This document shows, piece by piece, positions 22,101-34,214 of a stretch of DNA of 64,000 bases. A program made the position numbers and the translations under genes. The stretch covers positions 283,712 through 347,711 of the forward strand of contig CAJNOP010000181.1 of assembly GCA_905250075.1 (NCBI GenBank), in the 5' to 3' direction. Below the pieces are notes generated by a model. It saw only the letters and a program-made list of their open reading frames with translations, had not been told where the DNA came from and did no database searches. This DNA is from Rotaria sp. Silwood1 (lineage: Eukaryota; Rotifera; Eurotatoria; Philodinida; Philodinidae). Position 1 is the first letter of the stretch, and the number at the start of each line of letters is the position of its first letter.

Positions 22101-25100
22101 TATACATTTTGTGCGAAATGTTTTGATTCAGTTAAAAGTGATTCAATATTTGTCGGTGATGATCCAGCTCAAACATTAGTTGAATTACCAAAAAATTTAT
22201 TTATATCAGCTAAAAATGATATACAAGAACCAGAAACAATGATTGATTGTATTGTTTGTACACGCCGTTGGCATCAAGTATGTGCATTACATTTAGATCA
22301 AGTATGGCCCGAAGGTTTTATATGTGATACATGTTTACGTGATTTTAATATAAAACGTAAAGACAATCGTTATACATCATTTAAATTAACTGAAACTGAT
22401 TTAGCTAAAGTATTAGAAAAACGCGTTAATGATTTTTTACGTAATGAAGGTTGTCAAACTGGACGTGTTACAATACGTATATTAGCTGCTAGTGATAAAG
22501 TATGTGAAGTAAAACCACGTTTAAAAAAATATTATCAAAATCAAGTACCTGATGGTTATCCATATCGAACAAAAGCTATATTTGCATTTCAAGAAATTGA
22601 AGGTGTTGATGTTGTTTTATTTGGTATGCATGTACAAGAATATGATGGACGTTGTCATGCACCAAATACACGACGTGTTTATGTATCATATTTGGATTCA
22701 GTACATTTTTTTCGACCAAAAATGTATCGTACAGATGTATATCATGAAATTTTAATTGGATATTTGGATTATGCTAAAAAACTTGGTTATGTTTATGCAC
22801 ATATATGGGCATGTCCACCAAGTGAAGGAGATGATTATATATTTCATTGTCATCCAGCTGAACAACGTGTACCTAAACCAAAACGTTTACAAGATTGGTA
22901 TAAAAAAATGCTTGATAGAGCTATTTTAGAACGTGTTGTTATTGATTATAAAGTAAGATTTAAAAAAAAAGCCTTTTTTTCTAATACTTAATAATAATGT
23001 CTAATTTTCTTTTAAAGGATATTATGAAAGATTGTCAAGATAATCAAGTACAAAATGCTTTGACTATTCCATATTTTGAAGGTGATTTTTGGTCGAATAT
23101 TATTGAAGAAAGTATTAAAGGTATGAGATTAAATTTTCAAATGATTTAAACTAGAAAAAGAAAAACAAAATATTTTTTTTTTTGTTAAGAACTTGATCAA
23201 GAAGAAGAAGATCGAAGAAAACAAGAAGTTGAAGCGGCAAGAGCAATGGAAGATGGTGGCTTTGATGATCCTATTGAACCTGAAGATCCAACAGATGTAA
23301 ATAAAATCAAAATTATTTATGTTTTTTTGTAATTTATTTATCTATCATTTTTTTTAGATCTCTGATAAACGTAAATCTGCAAATACACATAAAAAGAAAA
23401 ATTTAAAGAAAACAACAGCTAGTCAACGTAAAGTAGCAAAAAAACAAATGTCAAATTGTACAGATTTAATATCAAAAATATTTTCTACAATGGAAAAACA
23501 TAAAGAAGTAAAATAAATATTTATATGCAACAAATATTTTACATGACTTATATTGTCTAGGCATTTTTTGTTATTCGTTTACGTAATCCGATAGCATTAT
23601 GTCCAGCTGTAAATGATACTGATGCTTTAATACAATGTGATTTAATGGATACACGTGATGCATTTTTAAATTTTGCTCGTGATAAACATTATGAATTTTC
23701 TTCATTACGTCGTGCAAAATTTTCTACTATGGCATTATTATATGAATTACATACATCAACAACAGATAAATTTACTTATAATTGTAATGCATGTCGTCAA
23801 CAATGTGAAATACGTTATCATTGTACAGTATGTGATGATTTTGATTTATGTGAAAAATGTTATAATACTGAACCAAAACATGAACATAAAATGGAACGTT
23901 CTGTACCATCTATAGTTGATGTTAGTCAAGATGGTGAACATAATTCATTAAATAGTAATGATAAATCTATAGCAAGTCCACAATTACAACGACAACAATC
24001 GATGCAACGTTGTATTGAAGCATTATTACATGCTGTTAATTGTCGAAATGCTAATTGTGTTAATCGTAGTTGTTTTCGTTATAAACGTGTTATACAACAT
24101 ACTAAAGAATGTAAAGGAAAAAATAGTCAATGTAATGTATGTAAACAAGTTATCTTTCTTTGTTGGTATCATGCCAAAAGTTGTAATGAACTTAATTGTC
24201 AAGTACCATTTTGTACTAATTTAAAAACTAAAATACAAAAACAACGTGCAACTAGTTTGCAAACAGATAGACGTCGTATGCAAGCTATGATGCAACAAAG
24301 AACGAATACAATGCAAACACAACAACAACAGCAGCAGCAACAACAAGCGCCACCAGGTAATAAAAAAGAAAATTAGCTTTTAAAAACAATGTCTATAAGA
24401 TTAAAAAAAATCCTATCAGCTATAGTGATGAGTGTAAGCTATGATATATACATATATTCGAACAAGATTAGCCTGAGCCCATATATGTATTCTATACTAA
24501 TATTGTTGCGTTACAGCTTGCAACAATCCACATTACTTTCGCAAATGTATCTCGGGTTTTTGTTTTTGATGAAATTCTGGCCCCCTATGGGTGAAACAAT
24601 CGGATTAAAATAAATTCAGAACATTGTTTCATTTCTAAAATTAGCTACTTTCTTTCTTTATAATCGATATAGATGCTTGACTACATGTAAGATCAGAATA
24701 AATAATTTTTCTCTTGTTCATAGCATGAATATATATATAAAAACAAAAAATTAATTATGGCAATATAAAGTCAAACAAATCTACAGAAACTGCTTTAAGC
24801 GATATAGAAACCAACACTATCTTATTAATCCTCATTCAGTTATGTCTGAATAAGCATTAGAGAATAAAAATACTCAAAATAACATAGAACTGATTACATT
24901 TGAATACTTTTTGTTTTAAATTTTAGTTTCAATAACCACATCTATACCATCAAATGCCTTTGATTCATCTGGTAAGCCAGCACCAGTAACATTAATTCGT
25001 GCACCACAACCAGGTGCATATCCTAATCAAACATATATAACAGTAGCACAAAAACCAAACACTGGTAAACCAATTCAACAAACACCAAATCAATTAAGTG

Positions 25101-25582
25101 TATTAATTGGACGTGTTAAACAAGATCCATCTATAGATGATCAACAGCAACAACAACAACAACAGCGTTCAGATATGAATGATCCCAAACAATTAATATA
25201 TCAATCATTAATGAATAAAACTCCTGTAAGTCGCTTACCATCAACGACAGCAACAACAACATTTATTCAACAAACAAATCAGCCACAACAATGGCATACT
25301 TCAGTATCACAAGCACAATTAAATCCTCCTCCTAATTATACAACAGCAACACGTCCTCGACATCCTACTATAATGCAACAACAAGGACTAAATCAACCAA
25401 CATCACATACATTATTAGCACCATTAAGAGCAAGTACTTCAACACCGCCACCATCAACTTATATAGCACGAACAAGTTCAACACCAAATCTAACACGAAT
25501 ACCATTAAATGTAACATTAGCAAGACCATCTCAATTTTCTTCTCAACAACAACAACCCTCACAAGATCCACCTCCACGCTGA
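18175..25582 (+). CDS. CREBBP/EP300: CBP/p300 histone acetyltransferase and transcription coactivator
   Basis: Eleven exons: 18175-18250, 18308-18861, 18925-19209, 19264-20460, 20526-20978, 21906-22952, 23018-23120, 23190-23296, 23358-23507, 23561-24356, 24927-25582. All introns are GT-AG and in phase, giving about 1807 residues, shorter than the 2400 of vertebrates. The N-terminus (GLQQPPTKKFRSG) has a nuclear-signal-like KKFR. Domains in order: Q-rich linker with a long poly-Q, TAZ1 (about 340-430, HAHKCQQRE), KIX (475-555, WQRRVTSEMRNHLVQKI), bromodomain (about 766-875, YPTIIKHPMDIS), RING/PHD (924-1000), the acetyltransferase (about 1040-1290), ZZ zinc finger (1398-1440) and TAZ2 (1468-1551). 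The catalytic core keeps HIWACPPSEGDDYIFHCHP and DWYKKML with its key tyrosine; a lysine-rich autoinhibitory loop follows (exons 7-9). It acetylates histones and recruits transcription factors in the nucleus. No clear NCBD helix bundle is visible in the Q/P-rich tail. The first or second of two adjacent ATGs may be used; a TGA lies just upstream in frame. Confidence 0.95.
19099..19176 (+). repeat. Coding CAA/CAG microsatellite (poly-glutamine)
   Basis: A run of CAA codons with a few CAG encodes about 17 consecutive glutamines, then another seven after IHI, within CBP exon 3. Further shorter CAA runs occur at 18968, 19306, 24320 and 25140. The predominance of CAA limits slippage compared with pure CAG. 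Valine-rich minus-strand frames here are shadows of this repeat. Confidence 0.9.
21230..21415. mobile_element. hAT-type MITE inside a CBP intron, with G17 and C20 tracts
   Basis: Within the 927-bp intron 20979-21905. The left end TAGGGGCGTAC (21230) and right end GTACGCTCCTG (to 21415) are inverted copies with two mismatches. They are flanked by ACTGGAAC (21222-21229) and TCTGGAAC (21416-21423), an 8-bp duplication with one mismatch. Size and structure resemble the MITE at 4390. The interior holds a 17-G run (21276-21292) and a 20-C run (21380-21399) that can pair with each other. There is no coding capacity. Confidence 0.75.
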
Positions 25583-26340
25583 TTGGGATTTTCTTTGTAC
25601 ATGTATTTTCTTCTCATTTCGTTCTATTGCGTTTGCCCTCTTCGCTCTTTTTTACGTCTATCATCTTTGATATACATTATCAACCTCCGTTCAAACACAC
25701 ATTGTTCTGTCTTTAGCTCGTGTATATGTGTCCGTATTCGTTTTGTTCGTCTTATTATGTCATCAAGACATACAAGAAAATAAAATAAAAAAAAAACGTT
25801 GTTACATTTTGAAAACAGGAACGATTTTATTTTTCTGCTCGGGAAAAAGAACCTGTGTGCGTATGTATATAGATTTGAAATATATAAATATATTGGAAGC
25901 ATGCGCTCGGTTCTTTTCTGTTTTCTTCTTTTTTTTTCTTTCTTTTTTACTTTTTGTTTTGTGTGTGTTTCGTTGTTGTTTGTGGCGTGCTTTGCTCTTT
26001 CTCGTTCCTTTTTACAAAACGAAAAAACGAAACTCAACAAGAAGAACTGTGTGTATGATGTCGGTTTGGTTTTTTCTTTTTTTGGTTTGTTTGTTTATCT
26101 TTCATTGTCATTTTTTTTTGTCCCTTGAACATTTTTGGTTTTGTTGTTGTTCTTCTTCTCAACTATCAAAGTTGATTTTTTTTTCTTTTCTTTCTTCTTT
26201 CTCTCTTTCTTTTTTTGATATGTGAATAATAAAAAACAAACAAACAAGAAGATGAGAGATATTCGTCGAAATGGAAAAAAACATGATTTTTATTTCATTA
26301 TGTTATCATATAGTTGTAGAATAATATAGAAATATAAGAA
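25583..26340. other. CBP 3' region and AATF upstream region, strongly T-rich on the plus strand
   Basis: From about 25900 to 26220 the plus strand is dominated by T, with many (TTTTTCTTT) runs. It probably includes the CBP 3' untranslated region. The long K/R-rich open frame on the minus strand at 25624-26040 comes from this skew. An AATAAA-like signal (AATAATAAAAAAC) occurs near 26226. AATF begins at 26341 after an in-frame TAA. Confidence 0.5.
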
Positions 26341-29300
26341 ATGAATTCTGAAGATGAATATAGTGAAAATGATAATCAGGGTAAGTGCTTATTATAATGT
26401 TATTCAAATTCTTTTTTGTTTTTCTTTAATTAGAAATTGATGATGAAATTATAACAAGTGAAGAGGATGATAGTCAGCAAGATGAATCATCTATGCAAAT
26501 GGATGAATCAGCAAACTCACATGATCCGAAAATACATACAGAAAAACAAAAAGCAGATGCTTTAAAAAAGCAAATTGGTAAGTTTAGTTTGTAATCAATA
26601 AAGTTGATATTTTGGAAATGATTATTTATTTGCATTGATAATTCTAAATTACTACATATATACTTTACATAAAGCATAAATACGGACTAATCGTGTTTTT
26701 TGTTTTATCTGTTGTAAATAAATTGGTTTAGTTCTCGTTATGAAAAATCTTACAGAAATATTTAAACTTCGAACATCAATTTGTACAAAAGAAAACAATC
26801 GTTTTATGTCTATTTGTATTAATCTGAAATTAGCAAAACTTCAAACAGATCTATATTTGTAGCTTTGACTTGTGTCTGCTCCAGTCTATGTCATTTATTT
26901 TCACATACCACTATTATCATGGTAATTCAGTGAAAATAGACGACTGTCTTTATAAGAATGCAAGCATGTCGCATATTCCAAAAGGTCATGACAAAAGAAA
27001 AACATTTATTGATTGAATACAAAATGTACCTGTCGATAATAGACAAAAAAAAAGGGAAAATACATTGACATTTAGGGAAAAGCACTCCATTTTTAACAAA
27101 GAATATTTGGATTGAATTCGATGAGCTAATTGTTGAGAGCATATCAAGTTCTAATTTAATACGACAAACTAAATATGAATCAAAGATTAATAAGAAACAA
27201 TTAACAATTGATATAAGAAAATGATAATAACTAATTAGATAATGCGAACAATAGGTTCACCAAATGGATGAACAAACAAATCACAATCTATTACTAGTCA
27301 TGACTCCGTTTGGTCAAAATGATCCAGTACCATGTGTCTTCTATTCTACTGTTTATTTTGTAACCTATATTTGCAGTTCAAAAATCAGGACCTCTGTATT
27401 TCTGTTTTGACACTGACACTGTGCAATATTTTTGATCTATCATCTGTGGTTTTTCAGACAGAAAGAAACTCAACACAGAAAGAGTATTGAAGGATATTTT
27501 ACTATTTTCAATTTATTATCAGCAAATAAAAGGAAAGCTGCATATTGTTAATTTTGATTCTTTCCATTCTATCGATCAAAGTTTAATGACGAATAGTAGA
27601 AAAAATAAAATTCCAATTATATTAGGAAATCTCTGCTTTTTGTTTTAAAACTTTTTGTTAATTTATTAGTTAATAACAATTGTTCTTATTAATAAGAAAT
27701 GAAGTTTCTCTAAATTAAATTGAATTTATTTTCATGAATATGAAGAAAAAACAAACAATTTTAAGCCTTCATTTTAAGTTTACTATATTTATTTTGCACA
27801 TCTTTCCGTTTATCTTCAAGTTGAATAAGTGATTCACCAGGTTTTGGTCGTTTCATTAAAAGACGTGGTTTAATAGCATCCTGTCTTAAATCAGATTTTT
27901 TTGAAATTTTTTCTGAAAACCATTTGACATCAGGTAACACTTTCAAATATGATAATTTTTTTTGAAGACATATTTGATTGCATAGAAGTTTATTATTTTG
28001 ATCAATTAATTCAAATTCAATAGCTTGACCAAGTCGAAAAGACATATCATTATGATCATTAATTTTTAAATTAGTTAAATTTAAATTCTCTTGAATAAAT
28101 GCTTGCTTTATTTGAATTTTAACATGACATTCTTGCGCATAATTTGATATTATACGAAGTAAAGCCCTCGACATATTGGAAGACCTCCTCTCCTCCTATA
28201 ATAGAAGACTTCCGTTGAATAAATGATGCAAAAGACATATTAGAAGACTCCCCTCAGAAAAACAGTATGTCGAAATAGTTTCTGGAGATTATTGACTTTA
28301 TTAGTATTTAAGTCCAAAATTATATCTAGATTAAGCACGAACAATATTTTGCTTCAGCCCTCGTAACGAAGTGTCAAATTTGAGCGAGTAAAATCTTGAG
28401 AAGCAGCTAATAGGAAACATCTATCTATGAAAGATTGCTTTTCTTTGTTAAAAGCATATCATGGAGTGATTTTAGTTCTCCTTTACAGCTTACTCTGAAA
28501 ACATTCTTCAGGTTCTATACATGGAACACACGCTTCCATGGTCATAGGGTCTGATGAACACAGTGCATATGCATGCGTATAATACATGAAGAAATCTTTG
28601 TAAAATAGTAACAAATTAGGTAAAATGCTGCAGTGTATTAATTAAAAGGCTCCTTCATCTTTGGCTTTCTTCTAGAAAATCAGAAGGGTTTGTACCACAA
28701 AACAATCTTTCATAATTGAAACAAACATAACTTTATGCTTATACGTCGTGCTTTTATATGTGAGTACTTCTTTTGAGTTTCAGAACGCATTTCTGTTCTC
28801 AATAAGATTCAAGGCATTATTCGAAACAAACTCAAAAGAAAATACAAAGTGTGTATTCAACTGCTGATTTTCTATAAATAGCTTCTTCACAAGACAACCG
28901 TATTCATTGAAGTTAGCTTGAGACTAATAACTATGCTAGTAACAGAATTCACTCTGAACAAATTCCATCTATGCTAATCAAATCCCCACAGAGGTAGCTG
29001 AATTAAATGAGTTCGATAAAAACAATTTAATTTTCTTTTTACATTTATTTAATTATTAACAAGATAAAATATTGCCAGTGATAGGTCTTACGTTAGCCTT
29101 GGAGAAAAAGAACGCTACTAGATATCGTACCAAAATGCTTGGTTACGTTGACCGTATTGTTCTGAGAGCACTTCTTACTAGGAATGGTCTTCCTTTTTTC
29201 ACAGGATAATATCTCTTTCTTTTTTATTCTAGACACGTGAAATAAGTGAAACAAACTTGTTTAATAACAATATAGTAGACAAAAATCAACTGAAACTAAG

Positions 29301-32000
29301 ATTTGTTGGCGAGACTGCCAAAAAATATGACTTTTTTTAGAGACATAATAGAAGATCCCCCCCGTTTTAACTTATAAAGGATAAGACACAATAGAAGATC
29401 CCGAGTCTTCTAATGTGTCGACGGCTTTAATGGATGAAATGTTTCTGCATTTGTATAAAGTTTAATACCAGGGAATGATAAATCTTTTGAATCATATAAT
29501 TTTATTTGACATTGATCTTTGGACGACGAATGACCAAAGATTGATTTAAGAAATGCTCGTGTATTTGTTGTTTGTATTAAAATAAGAAGAATGAAAGGAA
29601 AAATTCGTATGATCGACATCAAATAGACTGATGAATATGATTTAAATAGATGTAACTAGTCTTCATATATAAGATGAAGAAAATAAACGAATTATCGAAC
29701 ACGTCACTGTCATGTTTTCACTGATATTTCAACTTATTTTTTGCTTTTCTAGCTTTATGGGATTCATTTCTTGAATTACGTATAAAACTTCAACGTGCTA
29801 CAATAACTTGTAATTGTTTACCGACATCAACAATATCAGATGATAATGAATTACGAGAAGTAATCGATGAAAGTAGGAATACAAAATTTATTTTTATTTC
29901 TATTTTTTTGTTTACTTTTCAAGATGCAAAACTTTTTCGTAAAACACTTGCTTTACTTCTTGCTATTGAAAATCGTCGTTCAAGTAAACGAGTACATGAA
30001 GATGATAATGATGAAGAAGAATTCGATGATAAAAAAAATAGTGCTGAAACAACAGAAATTTTTAAAAAAATTTCAAAACGTCTTAAACATGATGAAAACG
30101 CTATTGATGAACAGCTGAATAAAACTTACGAACGTTTTGTACCAGAAAGGTAAAAAATTTTCTTATGACATTCTTATTTTAAAATATATTATATATATAT
30201 CATTGATTAGAGATGCTGTTATACAAAAATGGTTTGAACGTACACGTGGTTTTGCTAAACAAAATAAAACAAATCTTGTTGAACAATCGCCACTTGTACA
30301 AATTAAAGAGGTAAATTAAAATGTTTCATTTTAATTTAAAACCAATTGAATCAAAAGCAATAATCCGTGCACGGCTAAAATGTGCCACACGATAGAGGTG
30401 TTGTTGCTAAGCACAAAGAGATTGCCTTCATTCTTTCTATTTCGGGATGCATTTCTTCACCGTCATTTTAATTAATCCTCGAGAAATGCAATAAGGCATT
30501 ATAAAGGAACGCTATTGATATACAATGTGTGTGCATGATCGTATATCAACAATGATTATCACGTCTGGGAACGGAAAGGGAGCATGATATGCATTTTTTG
30601 AATAGCAGACGGACATGGAGCTTTATTGCTCGGAAGTGATTGTATACGACCTAGAAAAACATTTTTAAGAAAAAATTCATTTGGCAAAAATGTTTTTCAA
30701 CGAAAAATGCATATGCAAGACCCTTGCCCTCATTTTTTCGAGAAATTTTTCTACAAAATTATTTTTCTTTTATATACCATTCAACGCAATTTAATGCACT
30801 GATTTCGAATATACTATTTTTCTCGATTAAATATTTTTACAGAATTCGAAAAACTAAAAAATACTTGAAAAAATTCTAGGTTTTTTTGAAAATCTACTAT
30901 ACAACTCAGAAATGTTTGTGCTAATAGAAACTAGAGAGAGTAGTTAGAAGAAGATTATGGCGAAACTTGAAAAGTTTGAAAGTTGGAGTTAGATGAGTGG
31001 CTCATTTTACACGACACTAGCAAATAGTATTGTATAATGTTTGGCTTGAAGATTCAAACAATGTACTTGATTTGTTTGTCAGACGGTTTGATTTTGTCTG
31101 ATGTTAATCGTTCCTATGACATTCCGGTATTTAGGCTAATTTTTTCAGCAATTGATTTTTTCAGTGTCTTTGAAGGTTATAATAAAGTTGTTGATATCAT
31201 TAGATAGATTAGTTTTCGACTTTTATTCTGCTGAGTTTTAACCTTGAAAAGTACGATTTTCATTTCTTTTAAATCGTGTTTTGCAGAAAAAAATTAATAA
31301 CATCCAAGAAATAAATAATATACTTTAGAGCAATACTAAACGCTTTGTTGATAATAATGTTCATCTAGGTTTTTAAAATGAAATTCTTTATAATATGAAA
31401 AAATATTTATTTAGATCATGTCTTTACCTGATCGACTTATCAAACGTACACAAACAAGTCGAATAGATTATGATCTTATTTGTCCACCGTCTTCACCCAG
31501 TCATCCTGAAACATCAACTGATTTAACAACAAAAATGAATCCTGAACTTTTTGATGATGGTGATTTTTATCATCAATTATTACGTGAATATATTGAACGT
31601 AAAACATCATCAATCACTGATCCTGAGCAAATAAGCAAGTCAGTTATATATATACGTGTTTTTTTCCTTGTCATTTTATGAATCAATATTTTATAGACAT
31701 TGGGCACAATTAAGAAAATTACGTACTAAATTAAAAAAAAATCTTGATACAAAAGCAAGTAAAGATCGGAAAATTCGTTATAATGTTCATAAAAAATTAA
31801 TAAATTATATGGCACCAATTGATCGATGTTCATTTACTGACGAAGCAAAGTAAAAAGAAAATAGAAACTTGTTTATTTATTTATTTATTTATTTAATTTA
31901 TTTTAGAACTGATCTTTTTTCATCATTGTTTGGTACAAATAAATTATCAACAATTGATACTCAACAAACATCAGCAGTAAATGATATTCGGATTATTTGA
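26341..32000 (+). CDS. AATF: AATF/Che-1 (Traube) ribosome-biogenesis and anti-apoptotic nuclear protein
   Basis: Eight exons: 26341-26380, 26434-26577, 29753-29872, 29924-30149, 30211-30310, 31415-31638, 31697-31849, 31907-32000. All junctions are GT-AG and in phase; the product is 366 residues. An acidic N-terminus (EEDDSQQDESS) precedes the AATF leucine-zipper-like region, LWDSFLELRIKLQRA, with DAKLFRKTLALLLAIENRR downstream. The TRAUB domain follows: RDAVIQKWFERTRGFAKQ, RLIKRTQTSR, and the C-terminal KTDLFSSLFGTNK close to the family's NDLF.SLFG ending. AATF works in the nucleolus in early processing of small-subunit rRNA and as an RNA polymerase II cofactor in animals. The protein is shorter than the human one (560) because the acidic region is reduced. 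Introns 2 (3.2 kb) and 5 (1.1 kb) are unusually long; intron 2 hosts another gene and a transposon. Confidence 0.92.
27761..29619 (-). pseudogene. Unrecognised secreted-protein gene nested in AATF intron 2 and split by a transposon
   Basis: Minus-strand gene opposite AATF. The first part (29619-29428, 64 codons) begins MSIIRIFPFILLILIQTTNT, a clear signal peptide, and continues in frame to the TA at 29428-29429. The second part (28159-27761) starts in the matching phase and runs 132 codons to TAA. Between them lies the element at 28162-29427. Removing it with one TA copy gives one uninterrupted frame of 196 residues. The mature region has four or more cysteines, a segment LGQAIEFELIDQNNKLLCNQ, and a basic C-terminus. 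I do not recognise the family with confidence; the style resembles secreted proteins expanded in rotifers. As it stands, translation would stop shortly after entering the transposon (frame ends THLKPST-like), so this copy is disrupted unless spliced out. Confidence 0.7.
28162..29427. mobile_element. TA-flanked terminal-inverted-repeat transposon (1266 bp) inserted in an exon
   Basis: The left end AAGCCCTCGACATATTGGAAGAC (28162-28184) and the complement of the right end (29405-29427) match at 20 of 23 positions. Both ends abut TA (28160-28161 and 29428-29429), as expected for Tc1/mariner-type insertion. Subterminal copies of (C/A)ATA(A/T)TAGAAGA(T/C) occur near both ends. No open frame over about 60 codons lies inside, so it is either a non-autonomous derivative or a strongly decayed copy; no DD(E/D) catalytic motif was recognised. 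A related end is present at 56199-56291. Confidence 0.8.
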
Positions 32001-34206
32001 TAGATTGTTTTTGTTTTGTTTAATTAAACAATAAAAATAGCTTTAAAAAAAAAGAATAAAGTTGAAATTCATTGTTCTTTTCTTTCAAAAAAAAATTGAT
32101 CACTTTGTATAGAATTAATAGGATATCTCAAGATTAGAATAATTGATTTCTGACTAGTTTTATGCTCAAAAGAATTTATTGGATTGTAAAGGAAACTATC
32201 AACATGAACAATGCAATGAACATTATATTTATATGTTAATCCAATATGAACTGATGAGAATATTGATTAAGTTCAATTTCATAATTTCTTTAATATATCT
32301 CAATATGAACTTTGAGCATTTAGTTGAATATTTGATTAATAGAATTATTTTTATGCTTAATTAACGATTTGATTCAATATGAAAACCGATTTGAATCATT
32401 GAAAAGGGTTAAATTTAAAGTTTAATTTTGATTAATACGATCATTAGTTAAAGAAACACTAATATATTGTCTTTAATAATTTCATTTTCATTCTTAACTC
32501 AATAAAGAAGTAAAACATGATCAATCATGCTGTTTAAGCATTATTCAATACACAACCAATAGCATTTTTCATTGAAATACTTTGGTAAGAATTTTCTGCT
32601 TGATTATTATCCAAGATTTCATTAAGATAAACTACTTATTACCGTGAACTTCTATTCTAAGCTACAGTAACATAATATTATTGATTCATATCTTGTATAG
32701 TATTGATGATTCAATCATACGTAAATAATCTAGGAAAGGTTCGACTATATTGAATATTCAGATAGAAACATCAACACTATTTTATTCTTATGCAGACTTA
32801 TAATATCTAAATTTGTTTAATTTTTATTATGATAAAACTTGTAATTGTTTATAAATAGTTCTGCTCTGTTTTGTTTGTTCTATCTGAAGTCATTATTAGA
32901 TTTCGTCAAATCTAAATGAAAGAGTTTCAAGACAATATCTGACCTATTACAGTCAATTCCGTAATCTTCTTTAACAGTTAAAGAAATAAAAAAAAATAGC
33001 AACAGATAAAGTATTCAAAATTAATTATGGTCAATATCAACAATTAATTTGAATCTGTGATTTGTCAATATTATTGATATGTTATTTTTCAATTGAAGTT
33101 TCAGATATTTGTTGGAATTGACGCATGCATACTTAAAGACAGCATATTTCAAATTTTGAGATCTACACGTTTCCGTCAGTAATTCATGTCATCAATGATT
33201 ATATCTGAGTAGTCTATTGTTTGATTTCTTTGAATATAAAAGAAAGCGATTATGAGATTGAATGAAATTAGTCGGATTTTGTCTTACAAATCATGAATTT
33301 CGATCAATTTCTTTTATTTAAACTCGGTGAAATCTATTAATACATCCACACAGAATAATCAAAAATGATCAGAACTGTTATAAAAAATTGATAGGATAAT
33401 GAATTCTCAATACTAAAAATGTGACCTTTGGAACAGTGGTCTAGGAATTGATGTATTTCTAACTCAAGGTACAGCCTCTGTGAAGTTAGTTTGAAGAGAA
33501 TCTGAAGAATTAATTATTTCAATTTTGTCAAATGTGACTGATTATAATTATCTTCAACTATTCGACTATGAAACGAACATGTTAGAACTGGTTAACAAAG
33601 TCTTTCATGCACGTGTTGTTATTGTACTTCAATAACCAATTATAGAAAGTATATGTGATAAGAAAATAAAACTTTTCAAATAAATTAACCAGCATCATAT
33701 ACTTTTTTTTTTGTTTTAGTAACAAAGAACAAATAATCAAATGCTTTTTGACGATAAATTATGTCTTCATATTTCTTAATAAAATGTTATTTTGTCACAC
33801 GGTTAGAAATATAGCTCAAAGTAAAGTAGATGGTGTTTGAACATTAAGATATCGATGCAGTAAACATCTCGACCATTATCAAACTTTGAATTGAGAGAAT
33901 AATACACAAGACAATAATAGATTTCATAACTATTATTTTTATGATATTTCTTTTCTTTGGTATTGCTCTTCTTGTTAATTTTTCAATCTTGTTTTAAAAT
34001 AAACCTCTTTTTACGTCAAAAACGCTAAAGATTAACAACAAAAACAATTCGGCAACGTTTTATTTCGATGTTTTACAACTCGGTAGTAAAACATTGATGA
34101 TGCATACAGACCCATAATTATCTGATAATTCATATTGATCAATTATAGCTACTCAAAGAAGTTACCAAAAACCAGATACATTTTAACTGATCAATTCAAA
34201 ACAACG
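32001..34206. other. Intergenic DNA, nothing recognised
   Basis: About 2.2 kb of AT-rich spacer downstream of AATF. One 61-codon plus-strand frame at 32179-32364 has repeated YELMRIL/LNMN-like low-complexity sequence and no family match. No RNA gene or repeat is visible. Confidence 0.5.
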
Positions 34207-34214
34207 GTAATCAG

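Noticed and set aside
25624..26040. 138-codon minus-strand open frame rich in K and R
   Set aside because: It is the complement of the T-rich CBP 3' region; lysine and arginine runs come from strand skew and no family features are present.
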